Below are positions 49,475 through 61,187 of a stretch of DNA of 64,000 nucleotides, one piece after another. Every line of letters begins with the position of its first letter. Position 1 is the stretch's first letter. The stretch is from Chamaecrista fasciculata. Lineage: Eukaryota; Streptophyta; Magnoliopsida; Fabales; Fabaceae. The notes beneath the pieces were generated by a model that worked only from the letters and a program-made list of their open reading frames with translations, made no database searches and was not told where the DNA came from. The DNA lies in assembly GCA_003254925.1 (NCBI GenBank), contig QANZ01033036.1, positions 119,970 to 183,969 on the forward strand. The letters run 5' to 3'. A program made the translations under genes and the position numbers.

Positions 49475-50905
49475 TTATGCTTCTGTCTTGGAATCCAAAG
49501 ATTCATCTTTGTTGGCGTTGCTTAATCGAAAGAGTCCATATAACTTTTTGAACTCCCTCACTACATGAACACTCTCTCTCCGGTTCACCTCACTCGGTTC
49601 ACCCAAATCCACACTCTTCCGGCCTGACCCGCTTTCACTCAACCTTCGTCCTCCTCTCCACCCATCTCCATTAATGTTACCTTGCATCGCCGTCATAACA
49701 GATTTCAGAGCCCGGCTCGGCGAATTCCGGTTCAATATCATAATCTCACCAATCTCGGCTTGGCTCAACCTAGACCCGGTCTGAAGAAAAACCTCTTCCA
49801 CTTGACCGAAAAGCTTGTGATCCTTCACACCCAAGTAACTACTAGCTAAAATCTTGAAGGTGGAGAAATCACATAAGGGAAAGTGTATGTGAACATCTAT
49901 CCTCCCTGGCCTCATCACCGTTGGATCAATCTCATCCTTACCGTTCATCGTGAACACCATTATACGCTCTTCTCCACAACAAGATACAATCCCATCCATG
50001 AAACTCAGTACACCTGGCAAGCTCACAGCCGTCGATTTTTCAGTCAGAACACGATCTAGATCTTCCACGACGATCAACGATTTACTCGTGGTTTGAGATA
50101 ATAGCGTCTTCAAATCTGAGTCGTTTGATATGGCTTTGGAGATATCGATATCGTAGACGTCGTAACACAGGAATTTCGCCATCGCTGCGATGAAACTGGA
50201 TTTTCCGGTACCGGACGAACCGTAGAGAAGATAACTCCGTTTCCAAACACGGCCTAATCTGTGATAGTACTGTTTCGATTTCAGAAACTGTTCGAGATCG
50301 GATTTCACCTTGTTCTTCAAATCGGCGTCCATGGCCAAAGTGTCAAAGCTCGCCGGATGGTTGAACGGAACCGATCGCCACCGTGATGATGAGTTCGCGT
50401 TGGAATTATTCAGGTAGAGTTTAATTTCTTTTCTTCTCTGTTCGATTTCATCTGATACAGAGAGAATGTGCTGGAAATACGGGCGGAAAATCCTGCGTTT
50501 GTCTTTCTTCTTGATTCTGAGTATTAGTGCTGATGAATTCGCGTTTTCTTCGGATTTGATCTCGTTCGTCCAGGAAACTTTTGCGCCGAGGAAATCATCG
50601 TGAACAGTTTGATTAGGGTTTAGGTGGAGGAAGATTTCGCCGGGTTTGGAACCAGAGAAGAGGTTTGTGAAATCAGAGTCTTCGATGGAAGGCAGTGAAT
50701 TGAGGTATGTGAGGATTTGACGGTAAAGTTGATTTTCCTGAGAATGCTCATTGTGAAGTGGAATTTTGAAGGATTGGTAAACATGGAAGCGGTTTTCAAA
50801 TGAAATCCACCATTGCTTGAGAATGTACAGAACCGAAGTTCTGCGGAGAAAACGAAGGGTTAGAAGAAGAAGAACTATGATGAAGAAAATCGAAGACCAA
50901 ATCAT
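49475..50905 (-). CDS. BCS1-like AAA-ATPase (At2g46620-like), single exon
   Basis: Membrane-anchored AAA-ATPase of the plant BCS1/OM66-like family; role in this subgroup is not established. 476 aa from one uninterrupted frame, usual length for intron-poor members. Residues 1-20 are an N-terminal membrane segment (IFFIIVLLLLTLRF) followed by basic RRTS. A BCS1-N-type region spans about 25-180 and the AAA domain starts at FNHPASFDTLAMDADLK (about 181). Walker A is GSSGTGKS (229-236), Walker B IVVEDLD (278-284), and MRPGRIDVHIHFP (331-343) carries the arginine-finger segment. The Ser-rich C-terminus (about 400-476) is variable in the family. All catalytic motifs are present. Confidence 0.95.
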   Translation of the reverse strand: MIWSSIFFIIVLLLLTLRFLRRTSVLYILKQWWISFENRFHVYQSFKIPLHNEHSQENQLYRQILTYLNSLPSIEDSDFTNLFSGSKPGEIFLHLNPNQTVHDDFLGAKVSWTNEIKSEENANSSALILRIKKKDKRRIFRPYFQHILSVSDEIEQRRKEIKLYLNNSNANSSSRWRSVPFNHPASFDTLAMDADLKNKVKSDLEQFLKSKQYYHRLGRVWKRSYLLYGSSGTGKSSFIAAMAKFLCYDVYDIDISKAISNDSDLKTLLSQTTSKSLIVVEDLDRVLTEKSTAVSLPGVLSFMDGIVSCCGEERIMVFTMNGKDEIDPTVMRPGRIDVHIHFPLCDFSTFKILASSYLGVKDHKLFGQVEEVFLQTGSRLSQAEIGEIMILNRNSPSRALKSVMTAMQGNINGDGWRGGRRLSESGSGRKSVDLGEPSEVNRRESVHVVREFKKLYGLFRLSNANKDESLDSKTEA

Positions 50906-53900
50906 ATTGATAGAAGCTAATTAAACTATGCTAATCTGTGAGGTAGCTTGGAAAATTGAGATGATTATCCATGCATGCGAGATTGGGGGAGACAGAGAAC
51001 GAGAAATTTGCTTGGAATTTGAGTTTGGTGTATGATGATGGATCGTTTGTTGCGTTTGAAGAGGTCTGTGCCGGCTTGCGGAAAATTTTATAAGTCAAAG
51101 AAGAATTATATTATTGTGCTTTAACTTTGAATATATGACTAGACACGGCTTCGAGGTATTGTTTTTGGCTTTATATAAGATTGAATGGTTGTTTTTACCT
51201 CACTCATCGCAAGCTGGCCAAATAGTCGAATTAGTGCAGTAAAGTGGTGTAATCCGAGTCGTTTTTCTTGAGGAACTCTCTTTGATGATTTAATGGAAAA
51301 TAGTGCTAAATTCTTACTAACTAGGTAAAAGAAAAGTAAATGTTCTTTGATTATTAATCTAATGAACTAAAACAAGATTAAAACAAAGTAATAAATCTTT
51401 TTGTGGTTTTTGTTTATAAGGACTAAAATGATCTATACTACTAAAGATGTGAAAACCAAATGGAGAAAATACCCTTTGGAGCAATTCAATCAAGTCATCA
51501 TTACCAACAAAAGATAAAATGGGAGTATCTCATACTAATCATCCTAAGGTAGTCACTAACCAAGTGACTTGGATTAACACACTAATCATGAACACACCTC
51601 AACTAAGATAAGATTCATAACTAGAAATAAAATCCTCATTGCATTGATGATTTAAAGCATAAACCAAGAGTCAAACAACAAAGTAATTTACCCAATTACA
51701 AAGCTATCACACTACAAGTCATAATCCTCTTGATATACATCAATCCTAAGAATCACAACCAAGTACGAATGGAAATTTAATTCAAATTCTTAAGTTCAGC
51801 AAAATAACCAAAGTTTACGTCGAATGATTATTATCCAATGATGCATATGGTGCTCTCATGAGAATTGAAAAGTGGGACTTTATAGAAAATGACATATTCT
51901 TGGTAAGCTGTCTTAATCAACCATGCGTATTTGAAATGGCAAGAATATTAACGAAAGTCTTATTTTACATTGCTATCTGTAAGGTTTACTTATTTTTCTT
52001 GTCAAGCCAACGATACTTCCATAATCTCAATTAATTATTTACGTGTATGCATGTACGTAATATATGTGTTTTTATAGGGCGAAACTCATCGCTAAAGTGA
52101 TTAGATATGGACTAATGATAATTAAAGGGTGAGTATTAGTGAAAATTTTTTAATTTAAAATCTTGCTTGTAAAATAAAAATGCTTGTAATTTATGGTCGG
52201 TGGGCTACCAAAACATATTGCGACCAACATATTTCTTAAATAAAACCAAACCATAAATATACTATAATCCAATACGGTGCCCAATTGAAGGAATATATGT
52301 AGGAGTCAAAGCCTTAAATTAAAGGGAACAACAGGTGGGAGAAATCTAGAAAGAGGAAGATTCAAATTCAATATCGCGTTAAAATGGTTTGTTCTAGTAG
52401 TCTTCTTCTAAGTTAGCTAACTTTGAACTCGTAAACATGGTTTCAATCTGCATTTAATTCTCCAAATGTTTATTATTTATTGTTCGGGGAAATCAACAAC
52501 CTGCACCAATAATTTGATATCAAATTGTAGTTTGACAAATGATTTGTGAGTTGTGACAGACAACATATGCCAGTTAGTTCATTCTGGTTTCTGAATGGTG
52601 TAGCTTTTAAGCCATAATTTTTGAAGTGAAGATTTCGGTTACAGGAAATTAACAGGCAAGGATTGTCTAAATAGACAGTTAGTTACAGATTCTTCAAACT
52701 AATCAACCATGTTCTCGAAAGAATATCAAGTTGTTAAGACACTTTCAATATCCTATTATGTTTCAGTTTTGTCCAACTATTTGTTAAGGAATTGTCCAAC
52801 AAATATTCCTTTTAAAATGAGAAACTGCTCCCTCCATTATTGTCGTATAATGTTGTTGAAATCATTTTCACTTAACTTTTTTTTTTCAATTGGTTTTGTA
52901 AGGCACTTATTTAATGTTGATCTCTTCCCTTCAGCAGTGGTTAGCAATGATGGAACCACGGTGCAAGTATCAACCAAGCCATAAAGAGAAGAGGAACTAA
53001 GAAACGCATGCCCCACCAGTGGTCCTGCCTTCTACACTAAAGAAATATGTCTGAGGAAAAGAGCTCATATAAGTGGTCCCAAATCTCTTGAAAGAGTGAT
53101 ATTCGCATAGCTTGCAACTTTCAAGACTATATTAATCATCATGTTATGTTGGTGGACCCAACAAACCATAATAAAGAAACGAGTATGATTACTGACCCAG
53201 AGAGCTTTAAAGTATAACCATGCCAAGCTCAGTCCACTAAAGTCTCAATCATTGACGGCTGTTGGCAACTTGCTAACTGCATCGTCTTAATCTCAAGCTT
53301 ACTCTGTTAATTTGTTAGGTAGGTTAGTGTTACTCTATATTATCAATCACTTGACTTATCATAAAATAAGACCTATATGTTTGTCTTTTCAATTTGATTC
53401 ATCGCTCAAAGAATAACATCTACCATTTTTTTCCTGCTCAAAGTTAAAAATAAGTTGATGATAAAAAAAAGGGGGGGACATACAAACCTCATGACAATGA
53501 TACAACTGTATAATTTTTTTTTTCCCTTAATAGAGTAATAGAATGAGCATAGACTTGTCTTACTATAGACATGACCATAAATAATAATTGGAAACTAATT
53601 CAAACAATACTTCTGTACTTTCATCAACATATCAGAGACAACCAACGAGCTCAAGTGATACCCGTATGAATCTTTAACATTGAAAGTAAACTTCGTATCA
53701 AAACCCATGCCCAATGAGCATCTTTAACAGAAAGTTTAAATATATATACACATAATAACAATAGAAGCTGAATGTACGCTTGATCCACTATCTCACTCTA
53801 CCTTTGAGTTCACCTAACTGCTCAAGCAAGCTTGATTGAAGTTCTTTTTCCTCTTCTACATACTAATCACGATGTGAAGCATGTGCTCAAAAAATTACTA

Positions 53901-53977
53901 TAACAAAAGAGGTCGGTACTGTTATAGTTTCAACCAACTTAATTCAAAGTACCTTGTACTAAATGTGGTCAGGATCT
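50906..53977. other. Intergenic, no gene seen
   Basis: 3 kb between the two AAA-ATPase genes. A forward frame at 52709-52984 (91 codons) is AT-rich with no domain I recognise. I do not see a tRNA or a bounded transposon. The first 200 bp is the presumed promoter of the BCS1-like gene. Confidence 0.5.
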
Positions 53978-56900
53978 TCAAGAATCTTGTCTATCCGGTT
54001 GAATGTTCAAAATTTGAGAAAGCACAAGCTTAGAGAGTTCGCCGATTGCTGCTTGAAGCTGATAATCACCTGACTCCATGTTCCCTGTCCATCCTGTTAA
54101 TCCACTGTATTCACTAGCAGCAACCTTTGTTTTCTTTGAAGTGGCAAGGACCTTCTCCAAGTCTGACTGAGACAATGGTCTTGGTGCCTAAACCATTAAA
54201 GATAGTTAAAGCACTTCAATTATATTCAAAACCATAGCACTTCTTATTATGTGACAGCCATGTAGGTGACTATTCTCTTTCTCTTTCTGGTTAACACTCC
54301 ACCAAAACTTTAGTTTCTTTTGCAAATTCATTTGTTTCTAACAATAGAAAGAAATATCAAAGGAAATATACCAAGAATGAATATCATATAAGGATATAAA
54401 TCGCAGATACAATATCATATAAGACCTTATAATAACTCATGAATTGACAACATAAGCAATAACCATATCTAGTTCAAATGATTTTATTAGGATTACATAA
54501 TTGCTTTCATTGACTGAAGATGTTTTATTTATTTTCAATCAAGAAAATATGACTTTGGCATCATAAAAAATTTTGAATAGCTGTAATGGCCCTACTCCTA
54601 TGTTTAATTAACAGAACTAGACACTCCAGTCAATTCCAGCCTTGGACAATCAACTACTTGGAAAATGGAAAACATTGGGGAGATCAGAAGCCAGAAGAGT
54701 GATAAGGTTACTCACAGGAGACTGTTTCCCTTTTTTCTCTTCATCTAGCAGCTCCCTAATAGGAAAGTAGGCAGCCTTCTTGCAGAGTTCAAATAAATCT
54801 GAACCAGTATAACCGTCGCACAGGCCAGCTATAAGATCAAAGTCAATGTTTTCCTCAACACGCTCACCCTTTAAGATAACCTTTAATATCTCAACTCTCT
54901 CACTTCGATCTGGAAGCCCAATTTCAAAGGCTTGAGGAAGACGTCGAAGAATTGCTTCATCAAGTTCTGAAGGACGATTAGTTGCAGCTAGGACCAAAAC
55001 TCGAGCATTTTCTACAAGATTAAAGAAAATAATTTAAATTGTAACCCTAATCAAGCAGACATAATTTGATGACATTAAGTACATCTGTGTATTAGGATTA
55101 CTATTATCCTATTTGCAACATATTGTACAAATAAAAATTACATAACAAGATCTTTAAAGAACTTACGGTCTGTAGTAAATCCATCCCACAAGGCCATGAA
55201 CTCAGTTTTCATGTTTAATAATGCCTCGTGATCTGATGTACGCCTCTGACCCAAAAAGCTGTCAACTTCATCAATGAATATAATGGAAGGCTGGAGCTTA
55301 TAAGCCAAGCTAAATACAGCTGCCACTGTAAGAGAAGGTGCAAATATTTAACTAACCACCAAACTGAAGAGCTAAACTTCAAAGTAAAACATAATCACCA
55401 TGAAGCAAATTAATGAAATCATTGTTTTTGTTTGAGTAAACTAATAATTTGGTCTCTAAAAGATAATAGATGTCTCATACTCTCATTACAAGATTTAGTC
55501 CCGAAAAAATGTAATTACACTTAGTTTGATAATTTTGTTTAAGATATTAACTGAAATTTAATGATAAAGTTGATGTGATTCTACATTTTATTGATATTGC
55601 ATTTAAATGGATGTTTAAAAAAAATTTAATTTGATGTTATATTTGAATTAATATCTTAACTAAACGGTCAAATTGATTGGAATCATATCTTTCAAGGAAT
55701 AAATCATATAATTTAATCTTTCAAGGACCAAATTGAGACGTTTATTGTCTTTTAGGGACTATATCATTAATCTACTCTTTTAGTTTCATGTCCCAAGATG
55801 ATTTTTTCAACAAACACATGAAGAAAATTTTGTTGTACACCTTCATGCAGCTGATAACAGAGGTCCTCACCCACGATTATAGACAAAAATGTAACATATG
55901 GCCTATCAATCTCTCCTTCCAAGTTGGAAGAAAATATTACTTTCAAGAGTCTACACTATAAAAGTCAAAGCTTAAATACCAATGTAAAATATTCATCAAA
56001 GATCATCTGAAAAATAATTAACTAATTAATTGATTCAGACTGACCAAGCTTTTGGGCATCACCGAACCACTTGCTCATCAGGTTTGATATCCTCACATTA
56101 ATGAAAACTGCTCCAGACTCCTTTGCAATAGCTTTGGCAAGCATAGTTTTGCCAGTACCAGGTGGTCCATACAACAGTACCCCTTTTTGAGGCCCAAGAA
56201 GCTTGCCATGAGAAAACAGATCTGGTCTTTTAAGAGGCAGTATAACAAGCTCAAACAAAGCGTGCTTGATCTTCTCCAGTCCCCCAATGGAATCAAACTC
56301 CACATCAATGTGGTCAGGATTTATAACATCACAGGCTATAACATCCTGGTGACAAAAAAGGGCACAAAATTAGATAAACTTAAGTGCCCACAGAAAATCC
56401 ATGAAACCCTCTACCAACAAGAAAATAAAGACATCCGATTATTTCAAAAGAACCAGTAATTATTTCCTATGCTCAATATGATTTCTCCACTTATTATAGG
56501 AATTGGTCAATACAGGTAGAAAACTGAGTAATACAGAACAGTTAGATCTATTTATAATTCACTGCAACCTAGAGGCTAGAGCCAAAGGTCAATGCTCTAA
56601 TCTTTGTGGCAACACTTGAAATGACAGTAATCAATAGCACCAGGTATCTACAGTCTAAATTAGAGCTTAACGACATACAAGCATACTGTTCCACTATGAG
56701 CCAAGACTTCACCTTAAAAAATTAAGCTGCATGGGATGGCTACGGAATAGTTTTATATCTTGCAGAACAACTTAGCGAAGACACTACAAATACATTACCT
56801 AACATCATCCAGCATAGTATTCTATACTACCCATATGCTCAGGTAGAGACTAGGTATGTATATGTAGTGTGTTTGCCTAGGTGGTCTGCAAGATTATTTA

Positions 56901-57396
56901 TGCCTTAAAATTAATCCAATAAAAAAATGTTCCATAGAGAAATGAGGGTAAGAGGCTTAAGTTACAATTTCTACATGTATCATTTCATTAACATAGAAGC
57001 GCTGAGTTTCCTAATCCCGTGAAATAAGAAACTTCAATACTTGTTTCCATAATTACAATTTAACACAGAGGGACATCAAAACCCACTAACTCCAAGATAA
57101 AGTATACCCAATACTAGCAAAACCAGACAATCAATACTAAATTAAGAGCAACACAATCAAGATATCAACAAGAGAAGCTAGAAGAAACGAAAGAGCACCT
57201 CGTAAGGGTTTGTCTGAGCCAAAGGACGACCCAAACGCTTGGCTATCTCTTTCTTGCGCTCTTGGGCCTTCTTCGATGCCTCACGATTGGGGTCGAGATG
57301 TCGGAGTCCCGCAAACAACACCAAGGAACTCAAAGCGGCGCTCGCTGCATACAGCATCAGCTCCTGCAGGAACGTCGTCTCGGAAGAACGCTTCAT
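53978..57396 (-). CDS. MSP1: MSP1/ATAD1-like AAA-ATPase
   Basis: Outer mitochondrial membrane (and peroxisomal) AAA-ATPase whose yeast and animal relatives pull mislocalised tail-anchored proteins out of the membrane. Exons on the minus strand: 57396-57199, 56345-56045, 55325-55167, 55011-54716, 54187-53978; 1164 nt, 387 aa, in frame. The N-terminal membrane segment is [19 protein letters not shown] (residues 13-31), followed by a basic, charged linker. The AAA domain opens FDSIGGLE (83-90); Walker A GPPGTGKT (126-133), pore loop KWFGDAQKL (158-166), Walker B IIFIDE (181-186), sensor AATNRP, and [15 protein letters not shown] with the paired arginines. The intron between exons 2 and 3 holds a MITE (55435-55784). 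Confidence 0.95.
55435..55784. mobile_element. MITE in an MSP1 intron, 350 bp
   Basis: Left GAGTAAACTAATAATTTGG and GTCTCTAAAAGATAATAGATG; right TTTATTGTCTTTTAGGGAC and ATCATTAATCTACTC are the inverse, a TIR of about 45 bp. Lies in the intron 56044-55326 away from both splice sites. Confidence 0.75.
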
Positions 57397-57739
57397 TATC
57401 TGATTTCCCTAAATTCAGAATCAAAGTTCTTATGCTTTTTCTTTCTTTGCTCTTTTCACCTGCGACTGTAGGTAACGAAAAGATGATTCTTGGAAAGAGA
57501 AAGTGGAGAGCTTGAGGATCACGAAACGAAGACGAGGGTCTAGCTGTAGCCGACTATCGTCAAAGAGTGTCTGCATAGGTCAAAGAGTGATTTCTGGAAG
57601 TTAAGAGAATGAAATAGGCCCAACTACTATCAAACTTTCATAGCCAATGGACTTTTGGCCCATTATTATAAAACTTGGCCCAACGAGTTCTCCGATACTA
57701 CAAATATTTCTGGTAAATCTTGTAAAAAAGCCCAAACTG

Positions 57740-58112
57740 CAAATTTGGTCTTATATCTTTTGCTCAATTCTCCTTTCAGTCCCGTGCTTTTTTTGTTTCA
57801 CTTTTGGTCCCATCAGGTCCCATATTTTTTTTGTTGTAGATTTGGTCTCATATCTTTGGTTCATGTCCCAATTTGGTCTCATATCTATAGGTCAGGTGCA
57901 AAATTAGTCTCATATCATTGCAAAATGTTCCACCATTAGTTCCACTTAACCTTAAGATATGAGACTCAATTCTGCTATCTAACCAAAATATATGAGACTA
58001 AAAATGATGAGACCAAATTGAGATCTTTTGCAAAGATATATAACCAAAAGCGCAACAAAAAAATATATAGGACTTGATTAGAAACTAAGCAAAAGATATG
58101 AGACCAGATTTA
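57740..58112. mobile_element. Foldback element next to the MSP1 promoter
   Basis: Left arm TTTGGTCTTATATCTTTTGC with repeated TTTGGTCTCATATCT units; right arm has AGATATGAGAC repeats and closes AAAAGATATGAGACCAGATT. Begins about 340 bp upstream of the MSP1 start codon. Confidence 0.75.
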
Positions 58113-59744
58113 TACTTTGACCAATGAAAAATTGACACATGTTTTAAAAACTAGACGAAATTTAATTTAATTTAATTTTTTTAAAATAAAGACATGCAAA
58201 AGGTTTTGCCTGGATCTCTATGTTTATTTGTTTTCATACTATGCATAATAACACTGCAGAATGATCCTAGTTAAATGCTGAGTGATGTGTGACAGAGAAT
58301 AGTGGTGGCCTTTTACTCCTCACTAGTGGATACTTTCGTTGCTGATGATGAAATGTTTATAAATTATACTTTCTGTTCAAATATTCTCTATGTTGCGATC
58401 TGAACCCTTATGTATCCATTCAAAGCCAAAGGGATCAATTAACAATAAAAAAGAAAAGAAAAAGAATAAAAAGAAAAGATAGATAGATAGAGGATTCATT
58501 GAGCGGAATACATGTGATGAATGGCCTTTATTCAGTTGGAAAGAGACAATTCTTTCCATGATTAATATCATTCACATATATTCTTATGAATCAGGTTTTG
58601 ATAAGGGGTTTTTAGCTAGTTAACTTCTTGCAAAATAATAGAATTAGTGAACGTACATTTATTTAGGTTCTTGAGGATGTACTTAGGTGAGATAAGTGAG
58701 TTTGTGAAGAATTTTCTAAATTTGTGTTAAGAAGATTCTCCTAATATTACCATCACTAAATTATATGATTTAAAGCTCTTTAGGGTTTTCCTACCAAAAA
58801 AAAAAAGCTCTTTAGGGTTTTGCTATGAAAATTAACTTTTTTTTTTGTTTATCTCTCTCTTCATTCTTTTCTTTTCTTTTTTTAATTTTAAACTATTATC
58901 TCAAAATTTGTGAAAAAATAAAGGAAAATTGAGCTTTTTATGGTAAAACCCTATCATCCTCCAAATGAAGTGAATGTGTTCCCATAAAAGGACAATTTAT
59001 TATTCTAGGACTTGCCTTCATGGCTTGGTTGGATGTCATTATATGTCATAGTAAAACATTATTTTAGTTATTATTTAATAAATATATTTAACTTGTTTTC
59101 TTTTTTGTGTATATACCTACAAGTCTCTTTCTTTTTCCATCTAATTTAGACTTGACTAATATGATAAAAAAAAAAAGTCATAGAACAAATAAAAACATTT
59201 ATTTTAAAAAGTCTCAAATTTAAAATTTTATTTAAATACTATAAAGTTGGGTATTATTTATATACGTGTTTACATATATAAGAGAAGATAACAAGGATGA
59301 GGTAAAGATCATATGTTAATTGTTAATTCAATAAATGCAGATGAAATATTACCTAAACTAAAACTCTTGAATTGTTAATTTATCATCTACTATATTTGTC
59401 AAGATATCAAAAAATATCAAGGATTCAAATATTTATTATTATTTTTTCAATTGAAACAAACAAATCTAAACTGGAGTGTTTTTTGTTTTCTGGATAATTA
59501 TAATAAAGTACAATGTCTTGTTTTTTATTATGAGCTGTGAAAATTAAAACTTTATCGAAGTTTCACTATAATATACAAGATGTTTAAACAAATTTAATGC
59601 CAATATCAGGCCAAAAAAAAAGAAAAATTTAATGCCAATACAGCAGTCTTTGTTAAAAGATTATTTCAATAACTATTTTCTTTCTTTATTTTTTAATACA
59701 TATGATAAACAAAAATAATTAAGTTCACTTTCAAGAAAACTAAT
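58113..59744. other. Intergenic, no gene seen
   Basis: AT-rich. Contains a short GATA run near 58480 and a duplicated AGCTCTTTAGGGTTTT phrase at about 58776 and 58807. No gene. Confidence 0.5.
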
Positions 59745-60052
59745 CGGATTGTTTTCCTACGAGCATAGTGCTCATCTCATAATCAAATAAGTAAAGTTGA
59801 TCATATCTCTCTCGTTTCAAATTCGAATGCGACGAATTCTATGAGTTCTTCTTAACAAGTCCTTTGAACTTGAAATGATAGACGAGAGAAATATGACTAA
59901 ATCCAATAATTTGGATTAAAATAAAACATTTTATCAATATTTAGGATCAAAATAAATCACTTTACCAACATTTAGGACGAATTTGAATATTTTAAAACAT
60001 AATGAATCAAAATAAATATTAAAACATACATTTAGGACCAAAATGACCCTTT
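59745..60052. repeat. Dispersed repeat related to 6995-7340 (inverted)
   Basis: Several TTTAGGA(C/T)(C/G)AAA phrases and TTTCAAATTCGAATGCGACG. Ends at the poly-A tract. See the copy at 6995-7340. Confidence 0.55.
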
Positions 60053-60106
60053 AGAAAAAAAAAAAAAAAAAAAAAAAAANAAAAAAAAAAAAAAAAAAAA
60101 AAAAAA
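60053..60106. repeat. Poly-A tract of about 54 nt with one N (60080)
   Basis: Uninterrupted A run with one undetermined base. Could be the tail of a retroposed sequence lying to its left, or simply an expanded homopolymer. True length is uncertain. Confidence 0.9.
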
Positions 60107-60881
60107 GAATCAATCACATTCACAATTTGGCACCCAACACCACCAAAACCTTATCATTGATTCATTCCCATGGTGTCTGTCCCACCTCCCAATTCCTTAT
60201 CTTTCCTTCTCGCATCGCATCCTCTCTTCCATTTCCATCACTAACGTCGTCTTCCTCGCTGTCTTTGTCGTTGTCGTCCTATGTTCTGTGGTTCATCCAT
60301 GCCTCTCAATCCAATATTCCTCTCTCTCCCCATTTCTCCATTCTTGCAAGCCAAGAACTAACCCACTCACTAATTTCTCATTTCATTTCCAACCACTTAA
60401 TTATCAATCCCAATTTACCAAATCTCCAACCCCACCCACCTCTCTCCATGAGTCAACGAGAAACATCTTTACTGTTATCTTTTCCGATCCAAAAGTCAAG
60501 AATTCGCAGCCCAACATTTGTTCCAATACGTGGAGATTTACTTGGAAAGTGGTCTTGTTTTAGTATTGTGTAGTACAATATTAAAAACTTGCCTTCTTTT
60601 CTATTGTAGTACCATTACACTTTGCAGTACATTGTGTTGTCATCCTTAATCCATCATCATCTAATGTATAAGTATAACTATCCCATTTTGCTGCGGATCT
60701 CATCACTGTCGTCTTGTCTTAACCTCGTCTTCGACTCCGACGACAATTCTTTCGACTCCCTTATTCTCCGTTTTGTTCAAATTTCACGCCGTGTCGTTCA
60801 TTGGGTTAAACCCAGGAGACGACATCGATACAAATACCGAGGTTCTTGTCACAAAGATGCAATCTCCTAAAGCGAATTCGG
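60107..60881 (+). other. Transcript-leader-like region upstream of YSL
   Basis: Clearly richer in C and T than the flanks, with long CTCTCT and TCCTC stretches. A frame at 60127-60573 (148 codons) is open but Ser/Leu/Pro-rich from the C/T bias and resembles nothing I know. A second frame, open from 60665, runs to a GT donor at 60882 and would join YSL in frame through an AG acceptor at 61181-61182. Best read as YSL 5' leader with a leader intron; an N-terminal extension is possible. Confidence 0.4.
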
Positions 60882-61187
60882 GTAAGATAAAAATGTATAT
60901 ATTCTTTTTCTTTTTTATTGGGTTTCCGCCATTCACCCCCCAAAAAAAAAATCTCAACTTTTCCAATTGGTAGTATCAGATGCTAGTTATCGTTTCTCTG
61001 TTCTTTATCTGAATTGAGCCCTGTCACAATCTTTTAGTTTTAATTGTGAATCTGATATTCTGATGTGTTTGTTGCTTAGTGTCTCAGCTTCAAAATAAAT
61101 AGACACGATAGCTAGGAGAAGTGTAGAAGCAAGAAGAGAGTTTCATTCATTCATTCTTTCACTTGATCAATCAATCAATCAGGCACA

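Noticed and set aside
52709-52984. 91-codon forward frame between the AAA-ATPase genes
   Set aside because: AT-rich, no domain, no splice partner found on either side.
60127-60573. Forward frame of 148 codons after the poly-A tract
   Set aside because: Composition follows the C/T bias of the stretch (Ser, Leu, Pro, His) and an overlapping frame is also open. No motif recognised, so treated as leader rather than a gene.
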